Origin: Atopobiaceae bacterium
GTDB lineage: Bacteria > Actinomycetota > Coriobacteriia > Coriobacteriales > Atopobiaceae
Length of the DNA stretch: 64,000 bases
Reading direction: 5' to 3'
NCBI GenBank assembly: GCA_030525685.1
Contig: JAUNEG010000002.1
Span: forward strand, 35,836 to 99,835
Position 1 is the first letter of the stretch; every line of letters begins with the position of its first letter. Positions 35,090 to 46,560 of this stretch are shown here, in pieces. Both the position numbers and the translations under genes were made by a program. The notes under the pieces were generated by a model. The model was not told the DNA's origin. It ran no database searches and saw only the letters and a list, made by a program, of their open reading frames with translations.

Positions 35090-35110
35090 CAGGCGAGAAA
35101 CGCGACGGCG
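35090..35110. repeat. Right 21-bp direct repeat bounding the nuclease islet
   Basis: 20 of 21 bases match 33600-33620. It ends exactly one base before the aroB stop codon (35111-35113 on the minus strand). Removing the islet and one repeat copy would leave an aroB-aroA spacing of 57 bp. Confidence 0.7.
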
Positions 35111-36184
35111 CTAGCGGCCGAGCTCGACGAGCTCACGGAGCTCGGCCAGGCTCACGCGCCGCATCTCGCAGCTTCCGACCTCGCGCGGCACAACGACGTT
35201 GACGCCGTCGCCATGCCGCTTCTTGTCATGGGCCACGTAGCGCATGAGGACGTCTGTGGGGAGATCGGAGCCCGTGGGGAGGCCGTGCGCGGCAACGCAG
35301 CGCTCGACGCGCGCGCTCGTCTCGTGCGCGCACCAGCCGCGTGCGGCCGCGGCACGCGCCATCATGCAGAGTCCGGCCGCGACGCATGAGCCGTGACCGA
35401 GCGAGAAGTCGCCTGCCGCCTCGATGGCGTGGCCGATGGTGTGCCCGAGGTTGAGGGTCTGACGCAGGCCGCGCTCGCGCTCGTCCGCGCTCACCACGTC
35501 GCGCTTGATGGTCACGTTGCGCGCCACCACGTCCTCGAGGCGCCTGGCATCGCGGAAGGACGTGAGCGGACGTCGCGCGAGCTCCTCGAGCATCTGCGCG
35601 TCGGCGAGCACGGCGTGCTTGACGACCTCGCCGCAGGAGTCCCGGAAGAGCTCGCCGGGGACCGTGGAGAGCGCCTCGACGTCCGCCACGACGAGGCTCG
35701 GCTGCCAGAACGCGCCCACGAGGTTCTTTCCGACCGGCAGGTCAACCGCCGTCTTTCCGCCGACGGAGGAGTCGACCATCGCCAGAAGGGACGTGGGAAC
35801 CTGCACGACGGCAATCCCTCGCAGGTAGAGGGCCGCGGCAAGCCCGGCCATGTCTCCCGTCACGCCGCCGCCGAGGGCGACTACGACGTCGTCCCTCGTG
35901 AGCTCGCGCTCCGCGAGGCTCCCGAGGATGGTGGCGAGCGTGGCGAGCGTCTTGCTCGCCTCGCCGGCGGGGAAGGTGACGCGAGGCGCGACCTCGAGTC
36001 CCGCGGCGGCGAGCGAGGCCTCGACGGCATCGGCATAGAGCGGGCCCACGTTTGTCTCGGTCACGACGCAGCAGCGCGGCGTCCCGGCCACGTCCCGCAC
36101 GAGGTCCCCGAGCCGGTCGAGCAGCCCCGCGCCCACCACGACGTCATAGACCCTCGAGCTTGCGTCGACGCGTATCCGCCTCAT
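35111..36184 (-). CDS. aroB: 3-dehydroquinate synthase
   Basis: NAD-dependent cyclisation of DAHP to 3-dehydroquinate; 357 aa. Signatures: FPAGEASKTLATL, ALGGGVTGDMAGLAAALYLRG, QVPTSLLAMVDSSVGGKTAV, GEVVKHAVL and the metal-binding LNLGHTIGHAIEA. The start at 36184 is 2 bp after tyrA. The C-terminus is complete, so insertion of the islet did not disrupt it. Confidence 0.95.
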   Translation of the reverse strand: MRRIRVDASSRVYDVVVGAGLLDRLGDLVRDVAGTPRCCVVTETNVGPLYADAVEASLAAAGLEVAPRVTFPAGEASKTLATLATILGSLAERELTRDDVVVALGGGVTGDMAGLAAALYLRGIAVVQVPTSLLAMVDSSVGGKTAVDLPVGKNLVGAFWQPSLVVADVEALSTVPGELFRDSCGEVVKHAVLADAQMLEELARRPLTSFRDARRLEDVVARNVTIKRDVVSADERERGLRQTLNLGHTIGHAIEAAGDFSLGHGSCVAAGLCMMARAAAARGWCAHETSARVERCVAAHGLPTGSDLPTDVLMRYVAHDKKRHGDGVNVVVPREVGSCEMRRVSLAELRELVELGR

Positions 36185-36186
36185 GG

Positions 36187-37065
36187 CTACCTGCCCTCGA
36201 TCTCGCGCTTGATTCGGTCTCCCTCGGCGAGAAGCGCCTCGAGCCGCTCCGCGTCGCGCGCGGCGAGCGCGTCGCGATATGCCGACAGGCTCTCTATGAC
36301 GGTATCGAGCTCCTCGCCGAGGAAGTCGGCGTTGTCCAGGAAGAGCTCGGTCCACATGGGGGCGTTCAGGCGCGCCACGCGGGTGAGGTCCTTGTAGCTT
36401 CCCGCCGAGAAGCCCCGGTGGTCTCGTGCCGTCGGGCTCTTGACGTAGGCGTTGGACACCACGTGGGCGAGCTGCGAGGTGAAGGCTATGTTGCGGTCGT
36501 GCTCCTCTGCGGTGGCCAGCGTGAAGCTGCCGAACTGGCAGGGCTCGAGAAGCCCCTTCAGGCGCTCGAGCACCGTCGCGCGCCCAAGGTCGTCCATCTC
36601 GGGCGGGACGACCACCATGGGCGCGCCCCTGAACATGGTCGCTCGCGCGCGTGCGAAGCCGGAGTACTGCGTTCCCGCCATCGGGTGGCACCCGACGAAC
36701 GTGAACGGGTACGGCTCGCACAGCGCCTCGCAGCGCTCGCAGACGACGCGCTTGACGCCCACCGTGTCGATGACGATGGCACCGGGAGAGACGAGCGCAG
36801 CGTAGCGCTCCAGCCACTCAATCGTGGAGGCGGGGTAGCCGGCGAGCACGATGAGCTCGCAGGTGGGTATCGTCGTCTCGTCGAGCTCGCCCGTCACGGT
36901 CTCGATCATGGCGAGCTCGAGCGTGGAGCGCGTGCGGTTCCAGGCGAAGACCTCTACGCCAGCGGCGGCGAACGCCTTGGCGAAAGATCCGCCCATGAGC
37001 CCGAGGCTCACCACGCCACAGCGGCCGGGGACGAACGTCGGCGACGGGTTCCTCTCTTCAGACAC
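36187..37065 (-). CDS. tyrA: Prephenate dehydrogenase
   Basis: NAD(P)-dependent oxidative decarboxylation of prephenate to 4-hydroxyphenylpyruvate for tyrosine; 292 aa. The dinucleotide site is VVSLGLMGGSFAKAF; VGCHPMAGTQYSGF holds the conserved His, and SAGSYKDLTRVA is the substrate region. No ACT domain follows, so feedback by Tyr through an ACT is not expected. GTG start directly after the aroF stop (TAG-GTG), with GAGGAGGC upstream in the aroF end. Confidence 0.92.
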   Translation of the reverse strand: MSEERNPSPTFVPGRCGVVSLGLMGGSFAKAFAAAGVEVFAWNRTRSTLELAMIETVTGELDETTIPTCELIVLAGYPASTIEWLERYAALVSPGAIVIDTVGVKRVVCERCEALCEPYPFTFVGCHPMAGTQYSGFARARATMFRGAPMVVVPPEMDDLGRATVLERLKGLLEPCQFGSFTLATAEEHDRNIAFTSQLAHVVSNAYVKSPTARDHRGFSAGSYKDLTRVARLNAPMWTELFLDNADFLGEELDTVIESLSAYRDALAARDAERLEALLAEGDRIKREIEGR

Positions 37066-38091
37066 CTAGGCCTCCTCGACGGGTGCGACGACGGCCTCGC
37101 GGATGAGCGCGATGCGCCGCATGGCGTCCGTGAACTGCGCGGGCGTGAGCGCCTGGGAGCCGTCCGACCATGCGCTGCTCGGGCAGTCGTGAACCTCGAT
37201 CTCGAGGGCGTCGGCGCCGGCGGCGACGGCCGCGTAGGCGCCCGGCCGGACGTAGCGCGTGTAGCCCGTGGCGTGGCTCGGGTCGCCCACGACGGGCAGG
37301 TGCGTCAGGTGGTGGAGCACCGGAATGGCGTTGACGTCGAACGTGTTGCGGGTCCGCGTCTCGAAGGTGCGTATGCCGCGCTCGCAGAGCATGACGCTGG
37401 AGTTGCCACCGCTCATGACGTACTCGGCCCCCATGAGCAGCTCGTCGATGGTCTCGGACATGCCACGCTTGAGCAGGACCGGGACGCGGGTCTGGCCGAC
37501 CTCGCGCAGGAGCGTGAAGTTCTGTGCGTTGCGTGCGCCGATCTGCAGGACGTCGACGCCCTTGTCGAGGAAGAGCTGCACGTCGCGCGGGTCCATGACC
37601 TCGCTTACCACCGGCATGTCCAGCTCGGCGCCCGCCTCCATGAGGAGGTCGAGGCCGCGCGCTCCCATGCCCTGGGAGGTGTAGGGGCTCGTGCGCGGCT
37701 TGAAGGCGCCGCCGCGCAGCATCGTGGCGCCGGCGGCCTTCACGGCCCGTGCGATCTCGATGAGGTTGTCGCCCTCCACCGAGCAGGGCCCGGCGATGAC
37801 CTGGAAGTTGCCGCCGCCCACGAGTACGCCGTGTCCGCAGTCGACGACGGTGTCCTCGGGGTGGAACTTGCGGTTGGCGAGCTTGTAGGGCTCCGAGACG
37901 CGCTGCACGCGCTCGACGATGTCCATGCTCTCGAGAATGAACGGGTCGATGCGCGTGGTGTCGCCGATGATCCCGATGATGGTCTCGTTGTCTCCCTGGG
38001 AGACGTTGGTCCTGAACCCGCGGTCCTCGATCCAGCTGACCAGGTGGTCGAGCTGCTCGGCGGTGGCGGTGTCCCTGACGACTGCGATCAT
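37066..38091 (-). CDS. aroF: 3-deoxy-7-phosphoheptulonate synthase (DAHP synthase, type I-beta)
   Basis: First committed step: PEP + erythrose 4-phosphate to DAHP; 341 aa. Residues 1-70 are the ferredoxin-like regulatory domain of the beta subclass (MIAVVRDTATAEQLDHLVSW). The barrel shows AGPCSVEGDNLIEIA, GGAFKPRTSPYTSQG, LQIGARNAQNFTLL, and the GDPSHATGYTRYV metal site. The ATG at 38091 has GGGAGGCAACC upstream. It opens the minus-strand aro operon. A regulatory domain of this type usually confers Tyr or Phe sensitivity; here that is inference. Confidence 0.94.
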   Translation of the reverse strand: MIAVVRDTATAEQLDHLVSWIEDRGFRTNVSQGDNETIIGIIGDTTRIDPFILESMDIVERVQRVSEPYKLANRKFHPEDTVVDCGHGVLVGGGNFQVIAGPCSVEGDNLIEIARAVKAAGATMLRGGAFKPRTSPYTSQGMGARGLDLLMEAGAELDMPVVSEVMDPRDVQLFLDKGVDVLQIGARNAQNFTLLREVGQTRVPVLLKRGMSETIDELLMGAEYVMSGGNSSVMLCERGIRTFETRTRNTFDVNAIPVLHHLTHLPVVGDPSHATGYTRYVRPGAYAAVAAGADALEIEVHDCPSSAWSDGSQALTPAQFTDAMRRIALIREAVVAPVEEA

Positions 38092-38171
38092 GGTTGCCTC
38101 CCGGTCTTGGGTCGCCCTGCTGCCGGGTGATGATATCACGCGCATGTGGCCGGCAGGTTACGAGGACGCAT

Positions 38172-38205
38172 GAAAAGAATGCCGCCGGGCGAGGGGCCCG
38201 GCGGC
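38172..38205 (-). terminator. Terminator of the tRNA-Arg gene
   Basis: A 10-bp GC stem (GCCGCCGGGC/GCCCGGCGGC) with a short loop, followed on the minus strand by ATTCTTTTC. It lies between the tRNA and aroF and isolates the two. Confidence 0.85.
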
Positions 38206-38216
38206 AGCCATGACGG

Positions 38217-38293
38217 TGGTGCGCCCAGGGGGATTCGAACCCACGACCTTCTGCTCCGGAGGCAGACGCTCTAATCCACTGAGCTATGGGCGC
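38217..38293 (-). tRNA. tRNA-Arg (anticodon CCG)
   Basis: 77 nt including an encoded CCA end. Acceptor GCGCCCA/TGGGCGC, D-arm GCTCAGTGGATTAGAGC, anticodon arm TCTGC-CTCCGGA-GCAGA with anticodon CCG (reads CGG), T-loop TTCGAAT. The T-stem has one T-C mismatch by eye. Its own terminator follows. Neither repeat system of the window abuts it. Confidence 0.95.
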
Positions 38294-38435
38294 GTGCTGG
38301 AAGAGTATAGCCGAATCGCCGCGGGCGCGTGGGGCGGGCCGTGCGGCATGGAGCCACTCTCTCTTTTTCGTAAGCTTCGGGTGAGGCGGGGCGGCCCGTG
38401 GCACAATGAAGCCAGTGTCTATCGGGAGGAATGAG

Positions 38436-40830
38436 ATGACGCCTGACGAGAAGTGCCGTGACGAGAGGAGCGCTGCGCCCGTCGGCCTCACTGACGAGGA
38501 GGTCGCGGAGCGCGTCGCGGCCGGGCGCACCAACGCCAACACCGACGTCAAGACCAAGCCCGTTCGCCAGATCGTGGCAGAGCACGCCTTCACGCTCTTC
38601 AACGGCGTGAACCTCGCGCTCGCCGTGCTCGTGCTGCTCACGGGCCAGTACCGAAACATGCTCTTCATGTGCGTCGTGGGGGCCAACCTGCTCATCGGCG
38701 TCACGCAGGAGGTCCGTGCCAAGCGCATGGTGGACAAGCTGACCATCCTCACGCAGAAGGAGGTCACCGTCCTGCGCGCCGCCGGCGAGCGCCAGATCGC
38801 CCCCTCGGAGCTGGTGGCAGACGACCTCATGCGGCTGGCCCACGGCGACCAGGTCCCAGCCGACGCCGTCATCGTCGAGGGTTTCGTCTCCATGAACGAG
38901 AGCCTGCTCACGGGCGAGGCGAAACCGGTCTCCAAGGGCCCTGGCGACGAGCTGCTCTCGGGGAGCTTCGTAGACGCCGGCAGTCTCGTCGCCCGCGTCA
39001 CGCGCGTCGGGGCCGAGGGTTATGCCGCCCGCATCAACGCCGAGGCAAAGTACGTCAAGGCCGTTCGCTCCGAGATCCAGGACACGCTGCGGGCGATCAT
39101 CCGTCTGGGAACCGTGGTCCTCGTCCCTCTGGGGCTGGGGCTCTTCCTGCGCTCCTGGCTCATGGACGGCGGAAGCCTGAACGACGCCATCCTCACCTCG
39201 GTCGCGGCGGTGATCGGCATGATCCCCCAGGGGCTCGTGCTGCTCACCTCTTCGGTCCTCGCCATCGCGACCTTCCGGCTGGGCCGGCGCATGGTCCTCG
39301 TGCAGCAGGCCTACTGCGTGGAGACGCTCGCGCGCGTCGACACGCTCTGCCTCGACAAGACCGGCACCATCACCACCGGCGAGATGGAGGTCGCGAGCAT
39401 CGTCGCCGCTGCCGGGTCGGACGAGGGCGAGGTCGCCGCGGCCCTCGCGGCGATCGTCTCCGCCAACGAGGAGGACGCCAACGAGACCGCCCGCGCCGTC
39501 CTGCGACATGCTGCCGGGAGGGGCGTCGCCGCCGTACCCGCGGCGCGTGCCGTGCCCTTCTCGTCCGCCCGGAAGTACTCCGGCTGCGTGACGGTTGACG
39601 GCCGCGCGCTCGTCATGGGTGCCGCCGCCTTCGTCCTCGGCCCCGAGCGCGTCGGCGAGGCCGATGCCCTGGCCACGGCATTCGACGCCACCGAGCGCGT
39701 GCTCGTGGTGGGGGAGTGTTCGTCCTTCTCGGATGACGACGCGATCGCAGGGGAGGTTCGCCTGCTCGGGTGCGTGGCGATTCGAGACGAGATCCGCCCC
39801 ACCGCCGGCCAGACCATGGCCTACTTCCTGGAGCAGGGCGTCGAGCTGCGCGTCATATCCGGCGACGACCCGCGGACCGTCTCCGCCATCGCCGCCCGCG
39901 CGGGGGTGCCTGAGGCCGACCGCTTCGTGGACGCCACCACCCTGTCCACGCCGGAGGCCCTGGACGCCGCCGTCGACGAGGCGCGCGTCTTCGGTCGCGT
40001 GACGCCCCAGCAGAAGCGAGAGCTCGTCCAGGCGCTGCACCGTCGCGGCCGTACGGTCGCCATGACCGGCGACGGCGTGAACGACGTGCTCGCGCTGCGC
40101 GAGGCTGACTGCTCGGTCGCCATGGCATCCGGGTCGGCGGCGGCGCGCAACGTGTCCGAGATCGTCCTCGCGGACAACGACTTCTCCCACATGCCCGAGG
40201 TCGTGGCCGAGGGCCGCCGCTCGATCAACAACCTCCAGCGCTCGGCGTCCCTGTTCCTCGTCAAGACCGTCTTCACTGCCGTGCTCGCGCTCGCGTGCAT
40301 CGTCATGCCGCCGTACCCCTTCATCCCGATCCAGATGTCGCTGCTCTCCACGGCCATCATCGGCATACCGTCGTTCGTGCTCGCGCTCGAGCCCAACCAT
40401 GAGCGCGTGAGCGGCAACTTCCTCGCCAACGTGCTCGCCCGCTCGCTCCCGGCGTCGGCCGCCATCGTGTGCGCCCTTCTCGCCGAGCTTCTGGCGGGGC
40501 GCGCGCTCGGCCATTCCTTCGGGGAGATCTCCTCGGTCTGCACGCTGCTCGTCGCCTGCGTGGGCATAGCGCTCATCTGGCGCATCTCGCTGCCCCTCAC
40601 GCCGCTGCGCGCGGCGCTGCTCGTCCTCGTGGGCGCCATTGTTGCGCTTGGGTGTACGGTGGGCGCCCCGCTCTTCGAGATCGTCGGCTTTACGGGTAGC
40701 ATGGGTGTCGTGGTCGTCGCGGCCGGAGCCGTGGCGGTGGCGTTCTTCAACTGGATGTACACGCGCTCGCTGTCGGGCTTTGCCTCCGACGAGCGCTTCC
40801 TCTCGCTGGTGAGAAGGGTGGAGGGAAAGC

Positions 40831-40844
<14 letters not shown>
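38436..40844 (+). CDS. P-type cation-transporting ATPase (CtpE-like)
   Basis: Membrane pump of 802 aa. The phosphorylation motif is DKTGTITTG, the actuator has a LTGEAKPV-type TGE loop, and the hinge is TGDGVNDVLALREAD. About ten transmembrane segments are seen: two pairs before the P-domain and six at the C-terminus. The N-terminal FTLFNGVNLALAVLVLLTG and RAKRMVDKL features resemble mycobacterial CtpE, a calcium-transporting type; the ion here is inference. The ATG at 38436 has GGGAGGA 5 nt upstream. It overlaps acnA by 14 bp. Confidence 0.88.
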
Positions 40845-43497
<2,653 letters not shown>

Positions 43498-43509
43498 GGA
43501 GGGGTGCCC

Positions 43510-44493
43510 GTGCCGTTTGTCTGCCCACACTGCGGGAGGAGCGTGAGGGAGGGTGCGCTCACGTGCCCGTACTGTCACGCCTCCCTCGACGTCACCCAGA
43601 GGCTGAGCCTGAGCGAGGCCACCTGGTGCCCCGACTGCGGCGCCCTTCTGGCTCCTGGAACAGAGAGATGCCCGAAGTGCGGGCGTCCCGCCGAGGGCAG
43701 GCCGCGTCGCCGCGTCCGCAAGGACATGAACCTGCCCGACATCGGCAGCACCGGCGTCATCGGCAGCTCGGAGGGGCTTTCCGGCGCGTCCGCCGCCCCG
43801 CGCATCGAGAGCGCCATCCCGCCCGCCGACGGCGAGTCCTCGCCCGGCTCGGCGCGCGACCACATGCCGCGGCCGCGCGCCTTCGCGTTCGCCGCGCTGT
43901 TCGCCGTGCTCGTCGTCGGCGGCGCGGCGCTGCTGATCACCCACCCCTGGGACCCCACCGCCTCGATCACGCGCGCCTCCGAGCCCGCCGACACCTCGAT
44001 GTCCGGCTTTCCGGGCCTGGTCGAGTCGCTGACCGGCCAGGACAAGACCTCCCAGGGCGAGGCGACCGCGACCGTCGACGCCTTCGAAGCCATCGACGCC
44101 GCGCATGCCGAGCTCGGCGACCTCGAGGAGGCGGTGGGGGAGAGCGAGTCCGCGCTCCGGGACGCCTGCTCGGGCGACGACGCCGCAGACGTCGAGTCCG
44201 GCCTCGAGGACGCCCGCGCCGTCTCTCTCAGGGTGTCCAACCTGATCTCCGAGGTCGGGCTCCTCGACGACTCCGACGGGGCCTATGCCGAGGACCTCGA
44301 GAACCTCCAGACGCTCGGCAACTGGCTGAGGAACCGCTGCGACGCGCTCACGAGAGCCTGGGAGCTGGCCGCCGACGCCGACGACCCCGCAGACGTTGCG
44401 GACTCCGTGGCCGCCACGCTCAGCGGCGCACGCGACTACGACCGCCTCTTCGCGCAGAACTACGGTTCCTGGGCTCCGGAGCGTGTCGAGTAA
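43510..44493 (+). CDS. Zinc-ribbon single-pass membrane protein, function unknown
   Basis: 327 aa. The N-terminus has two zinc ribbons: CPHC...CPYC (residues about 5-22) and CPDC...CPKC (about 41-57). A basic/polar linker, one transmembrane helix (AFAFAALFAVLVVGGAALLI) and an acidic, mostly helical extracellular part of about 180 aa follow. This architecture recurs in Gram-positive envelope or stress proteins, but no family name is secure. GTG at 43510 is favoured by the GGAGGGG 7 nt before it; GTG at 43504 is an alternative. It follows acnA by 12 bp. Confidence 0.7.
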   Translation: MPFVCPHCGRSVREGALTCPYCHASLDVTQRLSLSEATWCPDCGALLAPGTERCPKCGRPAEGRPRRRVRKDMNLPDIGSTGVIGSSEGLSGASAAPRIESAIPPADGESSPGSARDHMPRPRAFAFAALFAVLVVGGAALLITHPWDPTASITRASEPADTSMSGFPGLVESLTGQDKTSQGEATATVDAFEAIDAAHAELGDLEEAVGESESALRDACSGDDAADVESGLEDARAVSLRVSNLISEVGLLDDSDGAYAEDLENLQTLGNWLRNRCDALTRAWELAADADDPADVADSVAATLSGARDYDRLFAQNYGSWAPERVE

Positions 44494-44556
44494 TAGGCAC
44501 GCCGTCGCCCGTCGCACGACCCGCCGTCTGCCGAATATGTGAAACCTCTTGCATAC

Positions 44557-44565
44557 TGATAGAAT
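44557..44565 (+). promoter_or_regulatory. Extended -10 element (TGATAGAAT)
   Basis: Third copy in the window of the identical 9-mer, 47 bp before the cyclophilin ATG. No strong -35. Confidence 0.5.
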
Positions 44566-44611
44566 CATGGAGTTGAAGATTCGAGCAATGCGCTCCGATC
44601 AGGGAGGCAAG

Positions 44612-45160
44612 ATGGGATTCATCCAGGACCCGCTCTATACGCCGAGCTACGTCGTCGCGGGTGACGAGCTCGCCGTGTTCGACACCTCCAAGGGCGTCAT
44701 CCGCGTGGCGCTCGACGGCGCGGGCGCGCCCGTGCACGTCGCGAACTTCTGCGAGCTGGCGAGCTCCGGCTTCTACGACGAGCTGAAGTTTCACCGCTAC
44801 GTGCCCGGCTTCGTGATCCAGGGTGGTTGCCCCAACACGCGTGACATGACCCCCGAGCAGGTCGCGCGCGGCGAGGTCGGCCCCACCGGTCGTCCCGGCA
44901 CCGGCGGGCCCGGCTACCGCATCCGCCAGGAGTTCACCACGAACCCCAACAACTCCCACGAGGACCGCGCGCTCGCCATGGCGCGCTCCGCCGACCCCGA
45001 CTCGGCGGGCTCCCAGTTCTACTTCTGCCTCGGCCCCCAGCACGGCCTTGACAGCGGGTACACCGTCTTCGGCCGCACCATCGAGGGAGAGGACGTGATC
45101 GGCGAGCTTCGCGCCGGCGACGTCATCAACGAGATCCGCATCGAGCACGCCGGCGCCTAG
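44612..45160 (+). CDS. Peptidyl-prolyl cis-trans isomerase, cyclophilin type
   Basis: Protein-folding isomerase of 182 aa, cytoplasmic (no signal peptide). Cyclophilin signatures: FHRYVPGFVIQGGCP with the catalytic Arg region, SAGSQFYFCLG, and LDSGYTVFGRTIEGEDVI. The ATG at 44612 is fixed by AGGGAGGC; the frame opens 21 codons earlier. It has its own promoter and precedes the TPR gene by 26 bp. Confidence 0.92.
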   Translation: MGFIQDPLYTPSYVVAGDELAVFDTSKGVIRVALDGAGAPVHVANFCELASSGFYDELKFHRYVPGFVIQGGCPNTRDMTPEQVARGEVGPTGRPGTGGPGYRIRQEFTTNPNNSHEDRALAMARSADPDSAGSQFYFCLGPQHGLDSGYTVFGRTIEGEDVIGELRAGDVINEIRIEHAGA

Positions 45161-45186
45161 GCGCCCGCCCAACCAGGAGGACTAAC

Positions 45187-46551
45187 GTGAACCAGCAGGC
45201 ATTCGAATCCGGCAAGCGCGCCTACCAGGAGGGCGACTGGCTTCGCGCCCTCACCCTTCTCGACGGAGCCAAGCAGCCCGGCGAGCTCTCCGGCGAGACC
45301 GACCACCTTCGCGGCAACGCGTACATGAAGCTCGGCGACTTCGACGCCGCCGCGGCCGCGTACGAGGGGGCCCTCGCCGACTCCGCCTACGGCAAGCGTG
45401 GCGCCCTCAGCTGCAACCGCGGACGCGCCCTGCTCGCCGCCGGGCGCACGCAGGAGGCCGTCGCCGCCCTCACCGAGGCCGTCGCCGACGCCTCCTACCC
45501 GACCCCCTACAAGGCGTACCTCGCCCTGGGAGGCGCCTACGAGCAGCTCGGCGACGTCCGCAACGCCGGCATCGCCTACCGCAGCGCCGCCATCGACGAG
45601 TCCAACCCCGCGCCCGCCGGCGCGCTCACGAGCCTGGGCGGGTGCTTCATGCGCCTCGGTCGCTCCGTCGACGCCGTCGAGGCCTTCCGCACGGCCCTGG
45701 ACTTCACCACCCCGCTCGAGGACCAGAACAAGATCTGGTGCGACCTCGCGCTCGCCTACGTCGCTGCGAACCGCATGAACGAGGCAGTCGACGCCTTCGC
45801 CCACGCGACGGCCGACGGCACCTTCGTCCTCTCGCCCGAGGCGCAGGCCTCCTATGACGCCGCGCGCAAGGCGGTCTCCTCCATCGGCGCGCGCCGTCCC
45901 TCCGAGACCGACGCCATGCTCGCCGCGGCGGGCTATGCCAGCCCCTACGACCCCCTCGACCCGACGGGCGCCTCCGGCGAGCTCATCCCCTCTCCCGAGG
46001 ACACCGGCTTCTTCTCGGTCACCGAGGAGGACCTCGTCCAGCAGGACAAGCTCGACCGCAAGGTGCGCCGCAAGCACCGTCACACCGGTCTCAAGATCTT
46101 CGTGACGATCCTGATCCTGGTGCTGCTCCTCACGGGTGCGGGCGTCTTCGCCTTCACCCAGGGCTTCGGCTGGCCCACGCAGCAGGCCGTGGCCGAGCAG
46201 TTCTTCGACGCCAAGACGCAGGGCAGCGACCTCTCCTCCTACGTCGTCCCCGGCACCTCCACCACGCAGATCCAGGAATGGGCCGACCTCATCCCGTCCG
46301 GCGCAGAGGTCGACGTCACGGGTATCGACCGCTCCATGACCGAGTCCACCGTGTACCTCACCGCCACCCTCTCCTCGGGCGGTCAGCAGGATTACGTCAT
46401 CGAGATGGCCCGTGACGGCATCGGCTGGAAGGTGAGCTCCGTCTCCACCGCGTACCTCTCCGATGATTCGTCCTCCTCCGCTGGGTCCGACACCGAGACC
46501 GACGCGGAGACGACGAGCACCGACGACGGCTCCGACACCACGAGCGAGTAG
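45187..46551 (+). CDS. TPR-repeat membrane protein
   Basis: 454 aa. Residues 1-235 hold about six tetratricopeptide-like repeats (for example GDFDAAAAAYEGAL, LGDVRNAGIAYRSAA, LGRSVDAVEAFRTAL). A charged segment (DRKVRRKHRHTG), one transmembrane helix (about 300-320, KIFVTILILVLLLTGAGVF), an extracellular domain of about 100 aa and a Ser/Thr/Asp-rich tail follow. The start is GTG at 45187 with CAGGAGG upstream. It lies 9 bp before mreB, so it may be a scaffold working with the elongation machinery; that role is inference. Confidence 0.8.
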   Translation: MNQQAFESGKRAYQEGDWLRALTLLDGAKQPGELSGETDHLRGNAYMKLGDFDAAAAAYEGALADSAYGKRGALSCNRGRALLAAGRTQEAVAALTEAVADASYPTPYKAYLALGGAYEQLGDVRNAGIAYRSAAIDESNPAPAGALTSLGGCFMRLGRSVDAVEAFRTALDFTTPLEDQNKIWCDLALAYVAANRMNEAVDAFAHATADGTFVLSPEAQASYDAARKAVSSIGARRPSETDAMLAAAGYASPYDPLDPTGASGELIPSPEDTGFFSVTEEDLVQQDKLDRKVRRKHRHTGLKIFVTILILVLLLTGAGVFAFTQGFGWPTQQAVAEQFFDAKTQGSDLSSYVVPGTSTTQIQEWADLIPSGAEVDVTGIDRSMTESTVYLTATLSSGGQQDYVIEMARDGIGWKVSSVSTAYLSDDSSSSAGSDTETDAETTSTDDGSDTTSE

Positions 46552-46560
46552 GAAGCGCCC

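Noticed and set aside
34780..35136. Small minus-strand gene over palindromic element B
   Set aside because: The translation is largely the repeat itself, and a similar stretch appears in the shadow frame over element A.
38100..38300. Integration site at tRNA-Arg
   Set aside because: No integrase, and no duplicate of the tRNA 3' end was found in the window.
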